A DNA stretch of 64,000 bases from Paulinella micropora. Its lineage: Eukaryota; Cercozoa; Imbricatea; Euglyphida; Paulinellidae. The notes under the pieces are model-generated. The model was not told the origin of the DNA. It ran no database searches and saw only the letters and a program-made list of their open reading frames with translations. Shown piece by piece: positions 38,464 to 48,036 of the stretch. How positions within the stretch are numbered: position 1 is the first letter of the stretch; every line of letters begins with the position of its first letter. The stretch covers positions 40,001 to 104,000 of the forward strand of contig WBZZ01005838.1 in NCBI GenBank assembly GCA_019918135.1, given 5' to 3'. Made by a program: the position numbers and the translations under genes.

Positions 38464-39233
38464 ATAATAAGGCGCCACGCAAGTTTCGTGAATTTATTAA
38501 TTAATGCTAGGATATTGCGTTAAAAGTTGATTTTAATCAATATTGATATCAATTTTTGCTCAAATCATTAATAAAACTTTACTTTAATGCGCTTCAGACC
38601 GGTCTGGACTTAGCAAAAAAAAAAGGTTGCTCCAGACGCAATTTTTCTTTCTGAAAAATTAAAGGCAAATTTCTGCAAAATCATGCAACTAACGTCATGA
38701 AACTAATGATTTCGTATTTTATTCATTATTAGTAATTCCAAAGCATTACTTCAAGTGGTTGGAATAATTATTTTGTGAATTGGAATTGCTTTTTTTAGGG
38801 GGGGGGAGGGAAAAATAAAAAAAAAATTCGTTTTTAGCTTCCAATTGGCAGTTGTGTAATACTTCGTATGTCAGAAACATAAAGATTGATAGGAATACTT
38901 AATGTAATTTTGTTTGTGTTGGGTTGACTATAGAGTACAGAATTTTGAAAAGTCGGAGTAGACCCTACTCCGACTTTTTTTTTGTGTGCAAATAATTACA
39001 AGTATATGAGAGGGGGGAAACATTAATGAAAAGATCACGCGCAGTATGCAAGAACAAATAATTAAATCCGGGTTCGACATATCTATCTTGAGACAAACTA
39101 ATGTGAATGTCAGTTTGGCTCAAAATGATTTTGCCAGAGACCGATCTACTGTGAGACATTTTGCCAGAGACCGATGCAAATATCTTCATCATTCCAGCCA
39201 TTTCGTCGTCCGACCAATCGCTGCTCAATTCAC
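38464..39233. other. AT-rich spacer without a gene
   Basis: AT-rich DNA with long A, T and G runs; no coherent ORF. Contains the strong hairpin at 38948-38978. The ORF at 38965-39240 on the minus strand has no recognisable features and starts inside the hairpin. Confidence 0.6.
38948..38978. terminator. 14 bp-arm hairpin followed by T-run
   Basis: Perfect arms AAAAGTCGGAGTAG/CTACTCCGACTTTT with a 3-base loop (ACC), then more T. It is unusually GC-containing for this spacer. It may be an RNA 3'-end or processing hairpin, or a remnant of a small inverted-repeat transposon. Confidence 0.5.
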
Positions 39234-39236
39234 GTG

Positions 39237-40523
39237 TCATGGCTGGTGCTGGTGCTGCTGCTGGTGCTGCTGCTGGTGCTGCTGCTGGTGCTGCTGCTGG
39301 TGCTGCTGATACTGTTTCTGCTGCTGCTTTCTTCCTGTCTTTTTATACGCGGCGTATGCTTGCGTAATGCGATTCTCTAGTTTTCTGTTGGCAAGGGTTT
39401 CAATCGTCAGTACACTGCGACAAAAGCATCGGTTGCCTGTAGAGCTGCTGCCTGTGGAGCTCCCGCTTGTGAAGCTCCTGGTATTGGTGGTGGTGCTGCT
39501 GGTGGTGGTAGTCACTGTGTTGCTGCTGCTGATACTGGTCCTGCTTGTGCTGCCGTTGGTTCTGCTGCTGGTGGTACTGCTGGTGGTACTGCTGCTGGTG
39601 CTGCTGCTGCCGGTGCTGGTGCTTGTGGTAGTGTTGCTGCTGCTGGTACTGGTTCTGTTGGTGCTGTGACTAGTGCTACTGCTGCTGCTGCTGCTAGTGC
39701 TGCTGCTTGCGCTGCTGCTGGTGCACGTGCAGGTTCTAGGAGCTCCCTGCACCTGTATGACATAGGATACGCTGGTAATATAAGCATATAGCACAGAAGG
39801 TAAGCCGTTACAGTTCTTTTTGGCTGGGAATATTACTACAACTGGAACATTCACCAAACCAGCAAGTGATATCGATGGCAGGAGGGTTTCCCTCAGCGTG
39901 TAAGTGCTAGCCAACTCCATCAGATGCTGTGCATACTTTTTCTCTGCCAAGTGCATGGCGCTTCTTACATGTGACAACGCGGATGCCTCTTGCAAAACTC
40001 CTTTCGGGTAGAAGCGCAGACTAATATCATTGCTATCTCTGTACTTCCCGTCGCCGCGTTCAATAAAACATGCTGGAATGGTAACTGCCAGTAGACCAGG
40101 TGCTTCCAGGGGTGTAGAAGGCAGCAGTTCTTGTTGAAGGAGTGAATGCTTGAAATATGGTGACCGTAACTTTGCAATAAATCGTCTAGCCTCCGATACC
40201 AAAAGGTTGCGCCGAGCTTCCTTACCAATGCACTCTTGCTGGTGATTTCTCCAATCTATTCGCTGGCAGTCATTTGAGCAGTAGTACACCAGCCAGCAGT
40301 TTCCACAATGACGAAATTTTCCTGGTGCATTTCTTTTGACTTCCGGGACGCGAGTTCCCGGCGCTGGCATGGGAAATCCGGCTGGGAAGGTCGTCCCCTT
40401 GTCAAGCGTCGAGAACGCAACCAGCTCCAGGGGACGGCGTGTTGGCGTAGGATCAGACTCCAACCCACGACAGCGAGGGTTGGCACAAACTGCAATATCA
40501 AACACCGAGTGGGATTCCTCCAT
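39237..40523 (-). CDS. MYND zinc-finger protein with Ser/Thr- and Gln-rich tail
   Basis: 428 residues from ATG 40523. After a short N-terminus (CANPRCRGLESDPTP), residues ~70-100 form a MYND finger: FRHCGNCWLVYYCSNDCQRI then DWRNHQQECIG, with the C-x2-C, YCS--CQ, H-x3-C ligands visible. MYND domains bind Pro-rich peptides in transcriptional or chromatin regulators. A conserved-looking middle (RFIAKLRSPYFKHSLL, LAEKKYAQHLMELAST) follows, then a long Ser/Thr/Asn stretch from (CAG/CAC)n-like repeats (~residues 260-375), and a Gln/His tail (QQQHQQQHQ). The low-complexity tail follows the local microsatellite expansion and may vary between alleles. Confidence 0.8.
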   Translation of the reverse strand: MEESHSVFDIAVCANPRCRGLESDPTPTRRPLELVAFSTLDKGTTFPAGFPMPAPGTRVPEVKRNAPGKFRHCGNCWLVYYCSNDCQRIDWRNHQQECIGKEARRNLLVSEARRFIAKLRSPYFKHSLLQQELLPSTPLEAPGLLAVTIPACFIERGDGKYRDSNDISLRFYPKGVLQEASALSHVRSAMHLAEKKYAQHLMELASTYTLRETLLPSISLAGLVNVPVVVIFPAKKNCNGLPSVLYAYITSVSYVIQVQGAPRTCTCTSSSASSSTSSSSSSSTSHSTNRTSTSSSNTTTSTSTGSSSTSSSTTSSTTSSRTNGSTSRTSISSSNTVTTTTSSTTTNTRSFTSGSSTGSSSTGNRCFCRSVLTIETLANRKLENRITQAYAAYKKTGRKQQQKQYQQHQQQHQQQHQQQHQQQHQHQP

Positions 40524-40565
40524 TTACCTATAGCGTGGCACACCAATTTATTGTACACGAGTGAA

Positions 40566-40858
40566 ACAGCCGCCGCAGATGCACCCGCATCTTGCCGCTC
40601 CTGGGACCTTCATGAGCAAAGGCTTTCAATTACCTAATCATAGCTTACATACAAAACTTTGCCCAAGCGGTGGTGATGTCGTTGGTGAGTTTGTGTTGGT
40701 GGCGGTTATGGTGGTATTCATCCTAGGTCTAAGGCATAAAAGCACAACATTTTTACCATACCAAAACAATTCATTCCACCTTTCAGAAAAACACAACATT
40801 TTGCTAATTATGCTCGACCATTCCAAGTGGGTGGATTTACAGAACTCCCCCTCAGTTT

Positions 40859-40894
<36 letters not shown>

Positions 40895-41290
40895 CGGTTC
40901 AGTTTGAGGATTTGCCGTACCACTCAGAAATTATTTCGAAAATCCACTACATCCACACACGCCGAAACTTACTGAATTTTTGAATGGTACTGTAAATACT
41001 AAGCCCCGTCAGAACGTTTTGTAAGGATTGCCTTCGGCTCAATGTTACTGTGATTCAAGGATACCTTGGTAGGGAAAGGTATACCTTGGTAAGGATTTAC
41101 AGAACTCCCCCTCAGTTTGGGCACCCTCAAGTGGGGTGCCCGGGATGCAAGACCCCTCCACAATCTGTTCTTTTAATCAGAAATACAATTCCTTCAAGGT
41201 ATCCGTCGGTTTGGAGCTATTTCGGACTATTGTCCACAATGGTGCTGATGCAGGCAACGCTCGTGCTGCTGGTGATTGTTTCCTCGTCTT
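40566..41290 (+). repeat. Segmental duplication, unit 1
   Basis: About 40566-40858 (CCGCAGATGCACCCGCATCT onward) and 41094-41290 (GATTTACAGAACTCCCC onward) match 41938-42213 and 42190-42425 at ~90% or more by eye. Unit 1 is split by ~235 bp that includes a (GA)n tract at 40861-40890 and a TACCTTGG duplication. No gene is apparent inside. Confidence 0.7.
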
Positions 41291-41340
41291 CTGGTATGAG
41301 CTCATGGTGGTGGTGCTGGTGGGCACTAGTACTTCTTTTG

Positions 41341-41940
41341 TCATGGCTGGTGCTGCTGGTGGGGTAATGCTGGTGATGCTGCTGGTTGTGCTGCTGGTGG
41401 TGCCGCTTCTGGTGCGGATGCCGTTGCTGGTGCCGCGTTGCTCTGGTCTGCATGTTGGAAGCACCACCATTCGGTCTGCCATCCATCAACCCAGTAAGAC
41501 CAGCCAAGCCTTTTTGATCTCTTGCATGGCTCGCCTGCTTTGGTCAGACCTGAGCACTTGGTTGGCTTGACACGTCTCGCCCCCTTGTTTGCGCCGCGAT
41601 GCATTTTGGTGTGTTTTATCACCCCCTGTAACAGACAAAATTCAACAGCGTTTGTAAAACGGAAAACAAGGAAAACCAAACAGTGTGTAAAATCCCACCT
41701 TTCCTTTGCCTTCATCTGGTCACGGAAGTGGCACTGGTCTTGGTGACGGTCGTGGTGCTCCCACCCTTGGCTCTGCTGATGCCGCTGCTGGGGGTGCTCG
41801 TACTCGTCGAAGTTCTCGTTGTTGTGCTTGAAGTGCAAGATCGCCATGTTCCGCTGATGCCGCTGCTTGGGGTGCTCGTAGTCGTCGAAGGTCTCGTTGT
41901 TCTGCTTGAAGTGCAAGATCGCCATGCAAGCAGCAGCCAC
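41341..41940 (-). CDS. Small protein with CSGLTKAGxPCKR motif
   Basis: Two probable exons: the first from ATG 41940 to ~41699, the second from ~41630 after a pyrimidine-tract acceptor (TTTTGTCTGTTACAG). Exon 1 holds a ~30-residue duplication (MAILHFKQNNETFDDYEHP and MAILHFKHNNENFDEYEHP). Exon 2 has KPTKCSGLTKAGEPCKRSKR and then WWCFQHADQ, a C-x-GxTKxGxPC ... C-x2-H pattern of a widespread short zinc-binding family (DUF5763-like), followed by an Ala/Pro/Gln-rich tail. The motif is usually a nucleic-acid-associated knuckle in viruses, plastid-bearing protists and bacteria. The role here is unknown. Confidence 0.6.
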   Translation of the reverse strand: MAAACMAILHFKQNNETFDDYEHPKQRHQRNMAILHFKHNNENFDEYEHPQQRHQQSQGWEHHDRHQDQCHFRDQMKAKERWDFTHCLVFLVFRFTNAVEFCLLQGVIKHTKMHRGANKGARRVKPTKCSGLTKAGEPCKRSKRLGWSYWVDGWQTEWWCFQHADQSNAAPATASAPEAAPPAAQPAASPALPHQQHQP

Positions 41941-42425
41941 CGCAGATGCACCCGCATCTTGCCGCTCCTGGGACCTTCATGAGCAAAGGCTTTCAATTAC
42001 CTAATCATAGCATACATACAAAACTGGTTACTTTGCCTAAGCAGTGGTGATTTCGTTGGTGGCGGTTATGGCAGTATTCATCCTAGGCCTAAGGCATAAA
42101 AGCACAACATTTTTACCGTACCCAAAACAATTCATTCCACCTTTCAGGAAAATACAACATTTTGCTCATCATGCTCGACCACTCCAAGTGGGTGGATTTA
42201 CAGAACTCCCCTCAGTTAAACTTTGGGCACCCTCAAGTGGGGTGCCCGGGATGCAAGACCCCTCAACAATCTGTTTTTTTAATCAGAAATACAATTCCTT
42301 CAAGGTATCAGTCGGTTTGGAGCTATTTCGGACTATTGTCCACAATGCTGCTGGCTCATGCTGGTGATGCAGGAAACGCTCGTGCTGCTGGTGATTGTTT
42401 CCTCGTCTTCTGGTACTCATGCATA
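41938..42425 (+). repeat. Segmental duplication, unit 2
   Basis: Second copy of the segment described at 40566-41290, without the (GA)n interruption. It overlaps the start of the minus-strand 41940 gene by a few bases and is followed by GCTGGTGGT low complexity to ~42510. Confidence 0.7.
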
Positions 42426-42609
42426 TGGTGGTGGTGCTGGTAGGCACTTCTTTTGTCATGGCTGGTACTGCTGGTGGTGCTGCTGGTGGTGCTGCTGGTG
42501 ATGCTTATTTGCCGCGACGCAATGCGCAAGCTGGCGTTGATTATGAACCCTGCATGGCATATATATACATACCTAGTACATGAGAAATCAGAGATGATCA
42601 AACAAATTG

Positions 42610-43632
42610 TTACCTAAGTGGTGATGGTTCTGGTACTGGTGGAGGTGTTGCTGATGGTGGTGCACGTGTTGGTACTGCTGCAGCTGGTGGTGGTGCTGCT
42701 GGTGGTGGTGGCGCTGCTGTGGTGGTGGCGCTGCTGGCGGTGGTCGTTGCCGATATACCGTCCAAGGATTGCATTCGAGGAAAAGTCTCCAGAGTGTTTA
42801 GTGCTCCATTCGACAATTTGATATGTACGCCGTCATGCTTGCATCGTTGGGAACTCGAAATACGAGCATCTATGGTCCCAGGTCTGCAATTGATGCTAAC
42901 TGTCTCCAGAGTTCCTAGATTGACCAACTTGATACGTACGCCATCGACCAATTTGAAATTGAGCTTCTGAGTGTGTTCCAAACCTCCAGCTGCATTTCGA
43001 AGCGGTTCGCCGAATGCCAACACGCAAGCAACCGAACTGCTTGCTTCTATGCTTCTTTCACGCCAGTGCCGAACTTTTCTGCGAGCGAAACCGTTCCCCG
43101 ATCTTTCCCAATCAAAGCTGAAGGCTAGTAATTCGGTGTTCTCCACCTGCCATTTGAAATTCTTGATCGATGCATTCCAGTCGATAAGGTGCACGTAAAC
43201 GGTGCGTAAACGCCTGTTGCTGTTTGTGGTTCTAGATCTGGTGGTCCTGATTTTGTTTCCGACCTTGCTGGCGTTTCTGGAGCTGCTGGCGCTGTTGTTA
43301 AGGTTGCTGATGCTGGTGTTGATGCTGATGTTGTTGCTGGTGATGGTGCCGGTGGTGTTGCTGGTGCCGTGCCTGCTAACCCCGTGTGGGCATCCAATCT
43401 GGCCCTTTATCAACAGTTCATATATTGAATGCTCTAGCTGAACATCAGTGCGGCTCAGTAAGTTCCAGTGTTTGGGTATGAACTTCGAGTAGTCAGAAAC
43501 ATAAACACTTAAACTACTATCCATTGCAGGAAGACATGGCAACAAAAATTGGGGGTCGATCAGCCACAGCCTAGGGACGTGGCAGACTCCGATCGAATCC
43601 AAATCGCAAATGGAACTGCTTGCATAATTCAT
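42610..43632 (-). CDS. Unknown protein with Asn/Ser-rich insert and Pro/Ala tail
   Basis: 340 residues from ATG 43632. It has an N-terminal folded part (GVCHVPRLWLIDPQFLLPCL, KFIPKHWNLLSRTDVQLEHS), an Asn/Ser/Thr-rich insert (NNISINTSISNLNNSASSS) from trinucleotide repeats, then a beta-rich part (RTVYVHLIDWNASIKNFKWQ, ENTELLAFSFDWERSG) with an internal repeat (LVDGVRIKLVNLGTLETVS against HDGVHIKLSNGALNTLETF), and a Pro/Ala/Thr tail. The family is not recognised. Only 5 bp separate it from the open frame at 43638-44714 on the same strand; both could be parts of one F-box-like gene. Confidence 0.45.
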   Translation of the reverse strand: MNYASSSICDLDSIGVCHVPRLWLIDPQFLLPCLPAMDSSLSVYVSDYSKFIPKHWNLLSRTDVQLEHSIYELLIKGQIGCPHGVSRHGTSNTTGTITSNNISINTSISNLNNSASSSRNASKVGNKIRTTRSRTTNSNRRLRTVYVHLIDWNASIKNFKWQVENTELLAFSFDWERSGNGFARRKVRHWRERSIEASSSVACVLAFGEPLRNAAGGLEHTQKLNFKLVDGVRIKLVNLGTLETVSINCRPGTIDARISSSQRCKHDGVHIKLSNGALNTLETFPRMQSLDGISATTTASSATTTAAPPPPAAPPPAAAVPTRAPPSATPPPVPEPSPLR

Positions 43633-43637
43633 TACAG

Positions 43638-44908
43638 TTAGCCTAAGCCAGGGTCGTTCTCTTTCATGCCACGAGACTCTTGTTGACCTACGTTATGATC
43701 CCAACCGTAGTTCCTCAAGAGATATAAAGCAAGCGGCCTTTTGTGTGGGTCAACATCCCGATCCACAACACCAAGTAATTGATGCGCATCCAGATCTGCG
43801 TGCTCTAGCGTTTTTCCGTAGTGCGACAGCACCACAAATCTAACGCCCAGGGTAATTTGTTCCCACTGCCACTTGTATGCATATTTTCCAAGAAGTAGTG
43901 TTGGAGGCGGTGTCGCAAATTCATCACAGACTGTCTGGTAGTTAACGTACAGTGGCCCGCGCCAAAAATATGTTCCAGCACCGCACAAGTTCCGGCCATG
44001 CGACCTGATGCATTTTACATCAAGAATCCAAATTAAATGTTGCAAACAGTAGCAACTGCACCAGCACCGGAAGCAATTATTCTCTGCTAACAGCTGCAGC
44101 ACCAACAGCACGACCAGCAAAATCACCGGCAACGTTAACATCACCAGCAATACCGCCAGCAACGTCACAACCAGCAATACCAACACCACCAGCAACACCA
44201 CCAGCAACACCACCAGCAACAAACCAACCAGCAACTTGACCTCATGCCCTTTACATACAGATCTGCTCTTGCAATTCCACAAAACCTTGAGCGTTTGGCT
44301 GATGCCTTGGCCGTGGGGACATATCATCAAATCGCTCGCTGTTTTGGCTTCCTCCCACAGCCGTTTTCTTGCTTCGTGACCACGCCTTTCTCCAGGACGA
44401 CGGCCGTCAGCCGGTCGCGCCGCTTCCTGCTTGCCACCGTCGCACAAGGTGACCGTCGGGGTCTCGCCCGTTTGTGTAATCAACAGGTGCAGAAATAGTA
44501 CCCAGCTTCGGTATATTAACGCTCGCACTCTTGAAATTTTTCTGTGGAAAAAGTATCTTGACAACGCTTGCAGCGCTAGGTGCTCCTCCGGACCAAGAAA
44601 GACCAGATTTTTTCCAAAAGATCTTCGGGAAACTCTTTGTAAGAAAGTCCAATTGATTGTTCTTGGTGAGTACGCTTTTGTCTTTTTGTTGATGCCTGGC
44701 TTAGTACTTTGCAAGAAAGTCCAATTAATTGTTCTTGGTGAGTACGCTTTTGTCTTTTTGTTGATGCCTGGCTTAGCGCCGCTTTCGCTGGTGCCGCTGG
44801 TGCAGCTGGTGCCGCTTCCGCTGGTGACTCTTCATCCTCGGAAGCATGCATAATGCGGGTTGTGGTGCTGCTGTTTTCTCCAGGCACCTGCACCTGCACA
44901 GATTGCAA
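43638..44908 (-). CDS. F-box-like gene (probably spliced)
   Basis: The upper part (44908 down) encodes an Ala-rich acidic start, a tandem duplication (LSQASTKRQKRTHQEQ twice, from a 69 bp DNA repeat at ~44640-44775), then FPEDLLEKIWSFLVRRST, which resembles the first helices of an F-box. Downstream, in another frame, a region at ~44020-43640 has GTYFWRGPLYVNYQTVCDEF, TLGVRFVVLSHYGKTLEHAD and KRPLALYLLRNYGWDHNVGQ, which looks folded. Between them is (GTT/GCT)-rich DNA (about 44060-44225) giving a spurious hydrophobic stretch. Exact exons are not resolved. Confidence 0.4.
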
Positions 44909-45380
44909 GACAAATCAACTAATTTTTGGCCGTACGGGCAAAGAGGTCAACCGAAAGAGGTCAACCATCACGCCCCACCTTTCAGGAAAACAGGCAAATG
45001 TCAAAAGACACTGCAGCGTTAACTATAAGCTAAGTATTAGCTGTAGGCTAGTATATATATAAAAGTAGCATGCCCGGAAATCAAAAAATGATTCCTTTTC
45101 CAAAATGCTGCAGGAAAATGGCCCCTTCCCCGCCATTCCCGGTGACACCCAGCCAAACAATTCCTTGGTGCCCCCCATAAACTGCAGTTTGGAAAGAACA
45201 ATTTGCGTATGCGCACATAGGGGCGAATTGCCGAGCTGCAATTTACTTTTATTCGTCACAATAAACAGTCCTTTAAGAGGTGGTGGTGCTACTGCTGTTG
45301 GTGGTGCTGCTGCTGATGGTGGCCCTGCTGCGAGATTCTGATTTGTTTTTCATGTCCCCTCTGGTAGGCCCTGGCGTTGT

Positions 45381-46429
45381 TCAGCAATAAATCACTATAA
45401 TTTCACATATTGATTTGTTTATGAGCTTCAGCGACACCAAAAATGGCTCCAATTCCGGTCGTGGTCGCAACAAATCACCGACGTATACTCCCCGGGCCCG
45501 TAAGGCTTGTTCGCATTTTTCCAACTCTCGCTCGCGGACTTGAGCCGGTAAGACTTGGGAACAGTAGGATCGCACTACTGGTGTCCATGCATGAAAAACA
45601 GCGACATAAAAATCAAGCCACTCCTTGGTAGTCATTGCGTCCGAAAATGCAGGCAACACATCGGGACTCATCACACTGCCTCGCGTCGTTTGCACCGTGA
45701 GTAGATAAACTGCCCTTAGCATGCGTCGTTGTTGATCGTGGAGCTTTTGTAAAGCTTCAACGTCTGCCAGGGTCATAGCGTTCAGCGATTCAGTGATTTT
45801 GATTTCAACACGCTTCTCGTTTTCTTCCCTTTTCCTCTTTCTTGTTGGGTGGTTCTGCATGTCGATTTCTACCAGCGCTTCGTAAATTGACGCCCGGCTT
45901 CGGGCTTTCCTTTGATCATCAAGATGCTTTCCAATCAATGTCCAGTTGACATCGGCTGACACAGGAAGTAGAAGCATTGCTTCTGGTTGCAAAACTTTGA
46001 CAGCTTCCTGAACAATGATATGATTCAAGGTTTGCAACACACGAGAAGGTGCTCCCTGATTTGCTGCAACAGTTGATCCTTGTCGTCTTTTTTCTGCTGC
46101 GCTACCTCTGGCGTATCGACCGCCCTTGTGCTGAATCGGCCTAATCGCTGGTTCATGCGCAAGCATTCCTGGCACGCAGCCTTTTGCTCCCTTTCCTCTT
46201 GAAGAAACCAGGCCTGCCAGCATTGATAAGCGCTCGATTTCTTGGGCTCGCCCAGAAAGGGCTGTTGGGTGGGAATGACAGTGTTCGGCCCTGTGCTGCT
46301 GCTGCTGCTACTGCTACTGCTGCTGCTACTGCTACTGCTGCTGGCACTTTCAACAAACTGTGACGGTCGTTCGGGTGTCCGGAACCGAATCTCGTCGCCC
46401 TGATCTCGAGAATCTGATTTTGCAACCAC
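45381..46429 (-). CDS. Unknown gene: poly-Ser N-part and helical C-part
   Basis: The upper frame (46429 down) has RFRTPERPSQFVESAS, a poly-Ser tract, and CQECLRMNQRLGRFSTRAVD. The lower part (ending 45381) has RVLQTLNHIIVQEAVKVLQP, NWTLIGKHLDDQRKARSRAS, a basic helix (NHPTRKRKREENEKRVEIKI) and SDAMTTKEWLDFYVAVFHAW. The two are in different frames and overlap at ~46025-46223, so an intron or a break lies between. Basic, helical and probably nuclear. No family recognised. Stop near 45381 is followed by the spacer with (GGT)n. Confidence 0.4.
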
Positions 46430-46441
46430 CGGGTCCCTTAA

Positions 46442-47047
46442 TTATGAGTTAGCAGTCAGGTCCACGACCTCTTCTTCCTCAATATCTCGGGCTTGCTCGG
46501 GCGACGCAATTTTCTGGATTTCTGGCTCACCAACAGGTTCGGATTCGGACATCTTCCACTTCGACCTGTCTGCTCCGACACCGGTGCGGCTGGTGACAAA
46601 CCCCTTCATTGCAGCTTTGGCGGTTTCGCTCGCACCTAGGAGCTGGCGATGTGTCTCAACAATACTCCTGAGTTGTGTTAAATCCGGTCGTCGAGGTGTC
46701 ACGAGCTTAGGATACTCCAAAGCGTGCATAGGAGCAGAAAAAAGCTTGACTCCTCCGCGTGGTAGCCACTCGGGATCCTGGCAGGTGCTTTTATACCAGG
46801 CGTACACACCAGGGCCATCGTGCCAGTGAACGCATTTCTTCAACAAAGTATAATACCATCGTTTGACCATTTTGCCTCTCACCTTGCTGCGCAGGTTCCC
46901 CAGCCAGCTTTTATAGTCGAGCACATAGTCCACAATTTCGACTTTAGCCTTGATGCTCAGGCCTGCGTCTACGAGGTCACGCAGACACTGCGCTTTCTTC
47001 CTTCCCAGAATCGCAGCCAGTTGCGCAAACAGCTGATCAACGTCCAA
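46442..47047 (-). CDS. Unknown protein with Trp/Lys-rich central domain
   Basis: About 200 residues of open frame; no ATG at the upper end, so the start is uncertain or in another exon. The central part (KMVKRWYYTLLKKCVHWHDG, PGVYAWYKSTCQDPEWLPRG) is rich in Trp, Tyr and Lys. The tail is acidic (DIEEEEVVDLTANS), reminiscent of SUMO-interacting motifs (VVDLT). Immediately upstream on the same strand of the 45381-46429 gene. Confidence 0.4.
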   Translation of the reverse strand: MDVDQLFAQLAAILGRKKAQCLRDLVDAGLSIKAKVEIVDYVLDYKSWLGNLRSKVRGKMVKRWYYTLLKKCVHWHDGPGVYAWYKSTCQDPEWLPRGGVKLFSAPMHALEYPKLVTPRRPDLTQLRSIVETHRQLLGASETAKAAMKGFVTSRTGVGADRSKWKMSESEPVGEPEIQKIASPEQARDIEEEEVVDLTANS

Positions 47048-47095
47048 GTGGGTATGGGCGACCTAAAAATGACAGTCACGGTAAATTAAAATTAG

Positions 47096-47790
47096 AACTG
47101 ATGCTGCTGCCTGTTGTGGTGTTGATACGCAAGCCAAAGGTAAAGTGCAGGGAACACCAGTTTAGCCTGGTGCTGGTGAGAGTGCAACAGTTTAGGTCGA
47201 GGTGTGGGCGGTAGGTAGCTGTTGCAGAGGTGCAGTGTTCGCTAGATTTCGTGCGTTGGCATGCAGTACAATGGGCTTGCTGGTGGTATGGACTGCGGGC
47301 AGGTGCGGTCAGGTTGGTGGAGGTCTGGTGGTTCCTGGTGTGGTGTGGTGGTATGTGGCCTAGATTGAAATTTGAATCTGTGTGACCGTTACAGTTGCTG
47401 CACTGGTGTGCTGCTGTTTGCAGCCTGATGGACAGCATCAGTGCCATGGGTTTGGCTTGCGACACACGAGGTTGCTGGTGTTTCTTACCCCGCAAGCCAA
47501 AGGTAAAGTGCAGGGAACAGCCCTGGTGCTGGTGAGAGTGCAACAGTTTAGGTCGAGGTGTGGGTAGGTAGCTGTTGCAGAGGTGCAGTATTTGCTAGAT
47601 TTCGTGCGTTGGCATGCAGTATAATGTGTTTGCTGGTGGTATGGACTGCGGGCAGGTGCGGGCAGGTTGGTGGAGGTCTGGTGGTTCCTGGTGTGGTGTG
47701 GTGGTATGGGGCCTAAATTGAAATTTGAATCTGTGTGACCGTTACAGTTGCTGCACTGGTGTGTTGCTGTTTGCAGCTGATAAACAGCAT
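47096..47790 (-). repeat. ~365 bp minisatellite D, inverted copies
   Basis: About 1.9 units, reverse complement of 37940-38450. The period, measured between the two CGCAAGCCAAAGGTAAAGTG sites at 47128 and 47491, is ~363 bp. A further decayed piece (GTGACCGTTAC at ~47910) extends to ~47930. Confidence 0.75.
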
Positions 47791-48036
47791 CAGTGCAATG
47801 TTTTTGACATGCTAAAAGCTGTGGGATATGTGTACTCGGACGCGCAGTCAGGCGGTTTCGTCACCACTGAAAATCCTTGATGGTGCCACCACTGTTCAAA
47901 TTTTGAATCTGCGTGACCGTTACACAAGGTCCCACCAACTGTTTGTGTTTGCGTAGGGTAGAGGACATCAGAAAGATGATTTATCAATGCTGTATCGATG
48001 CTGTAGCGCATGTTTTTGATGCTAACAAGGTCGCAA

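Noticed and set aside
44050-44230. Multi-pass membrane segment (Leu/Val run) in the F-box-like gene
   Set aside because: It is encoded by a GTT/GCT-type repeat and probably lies in an intron.
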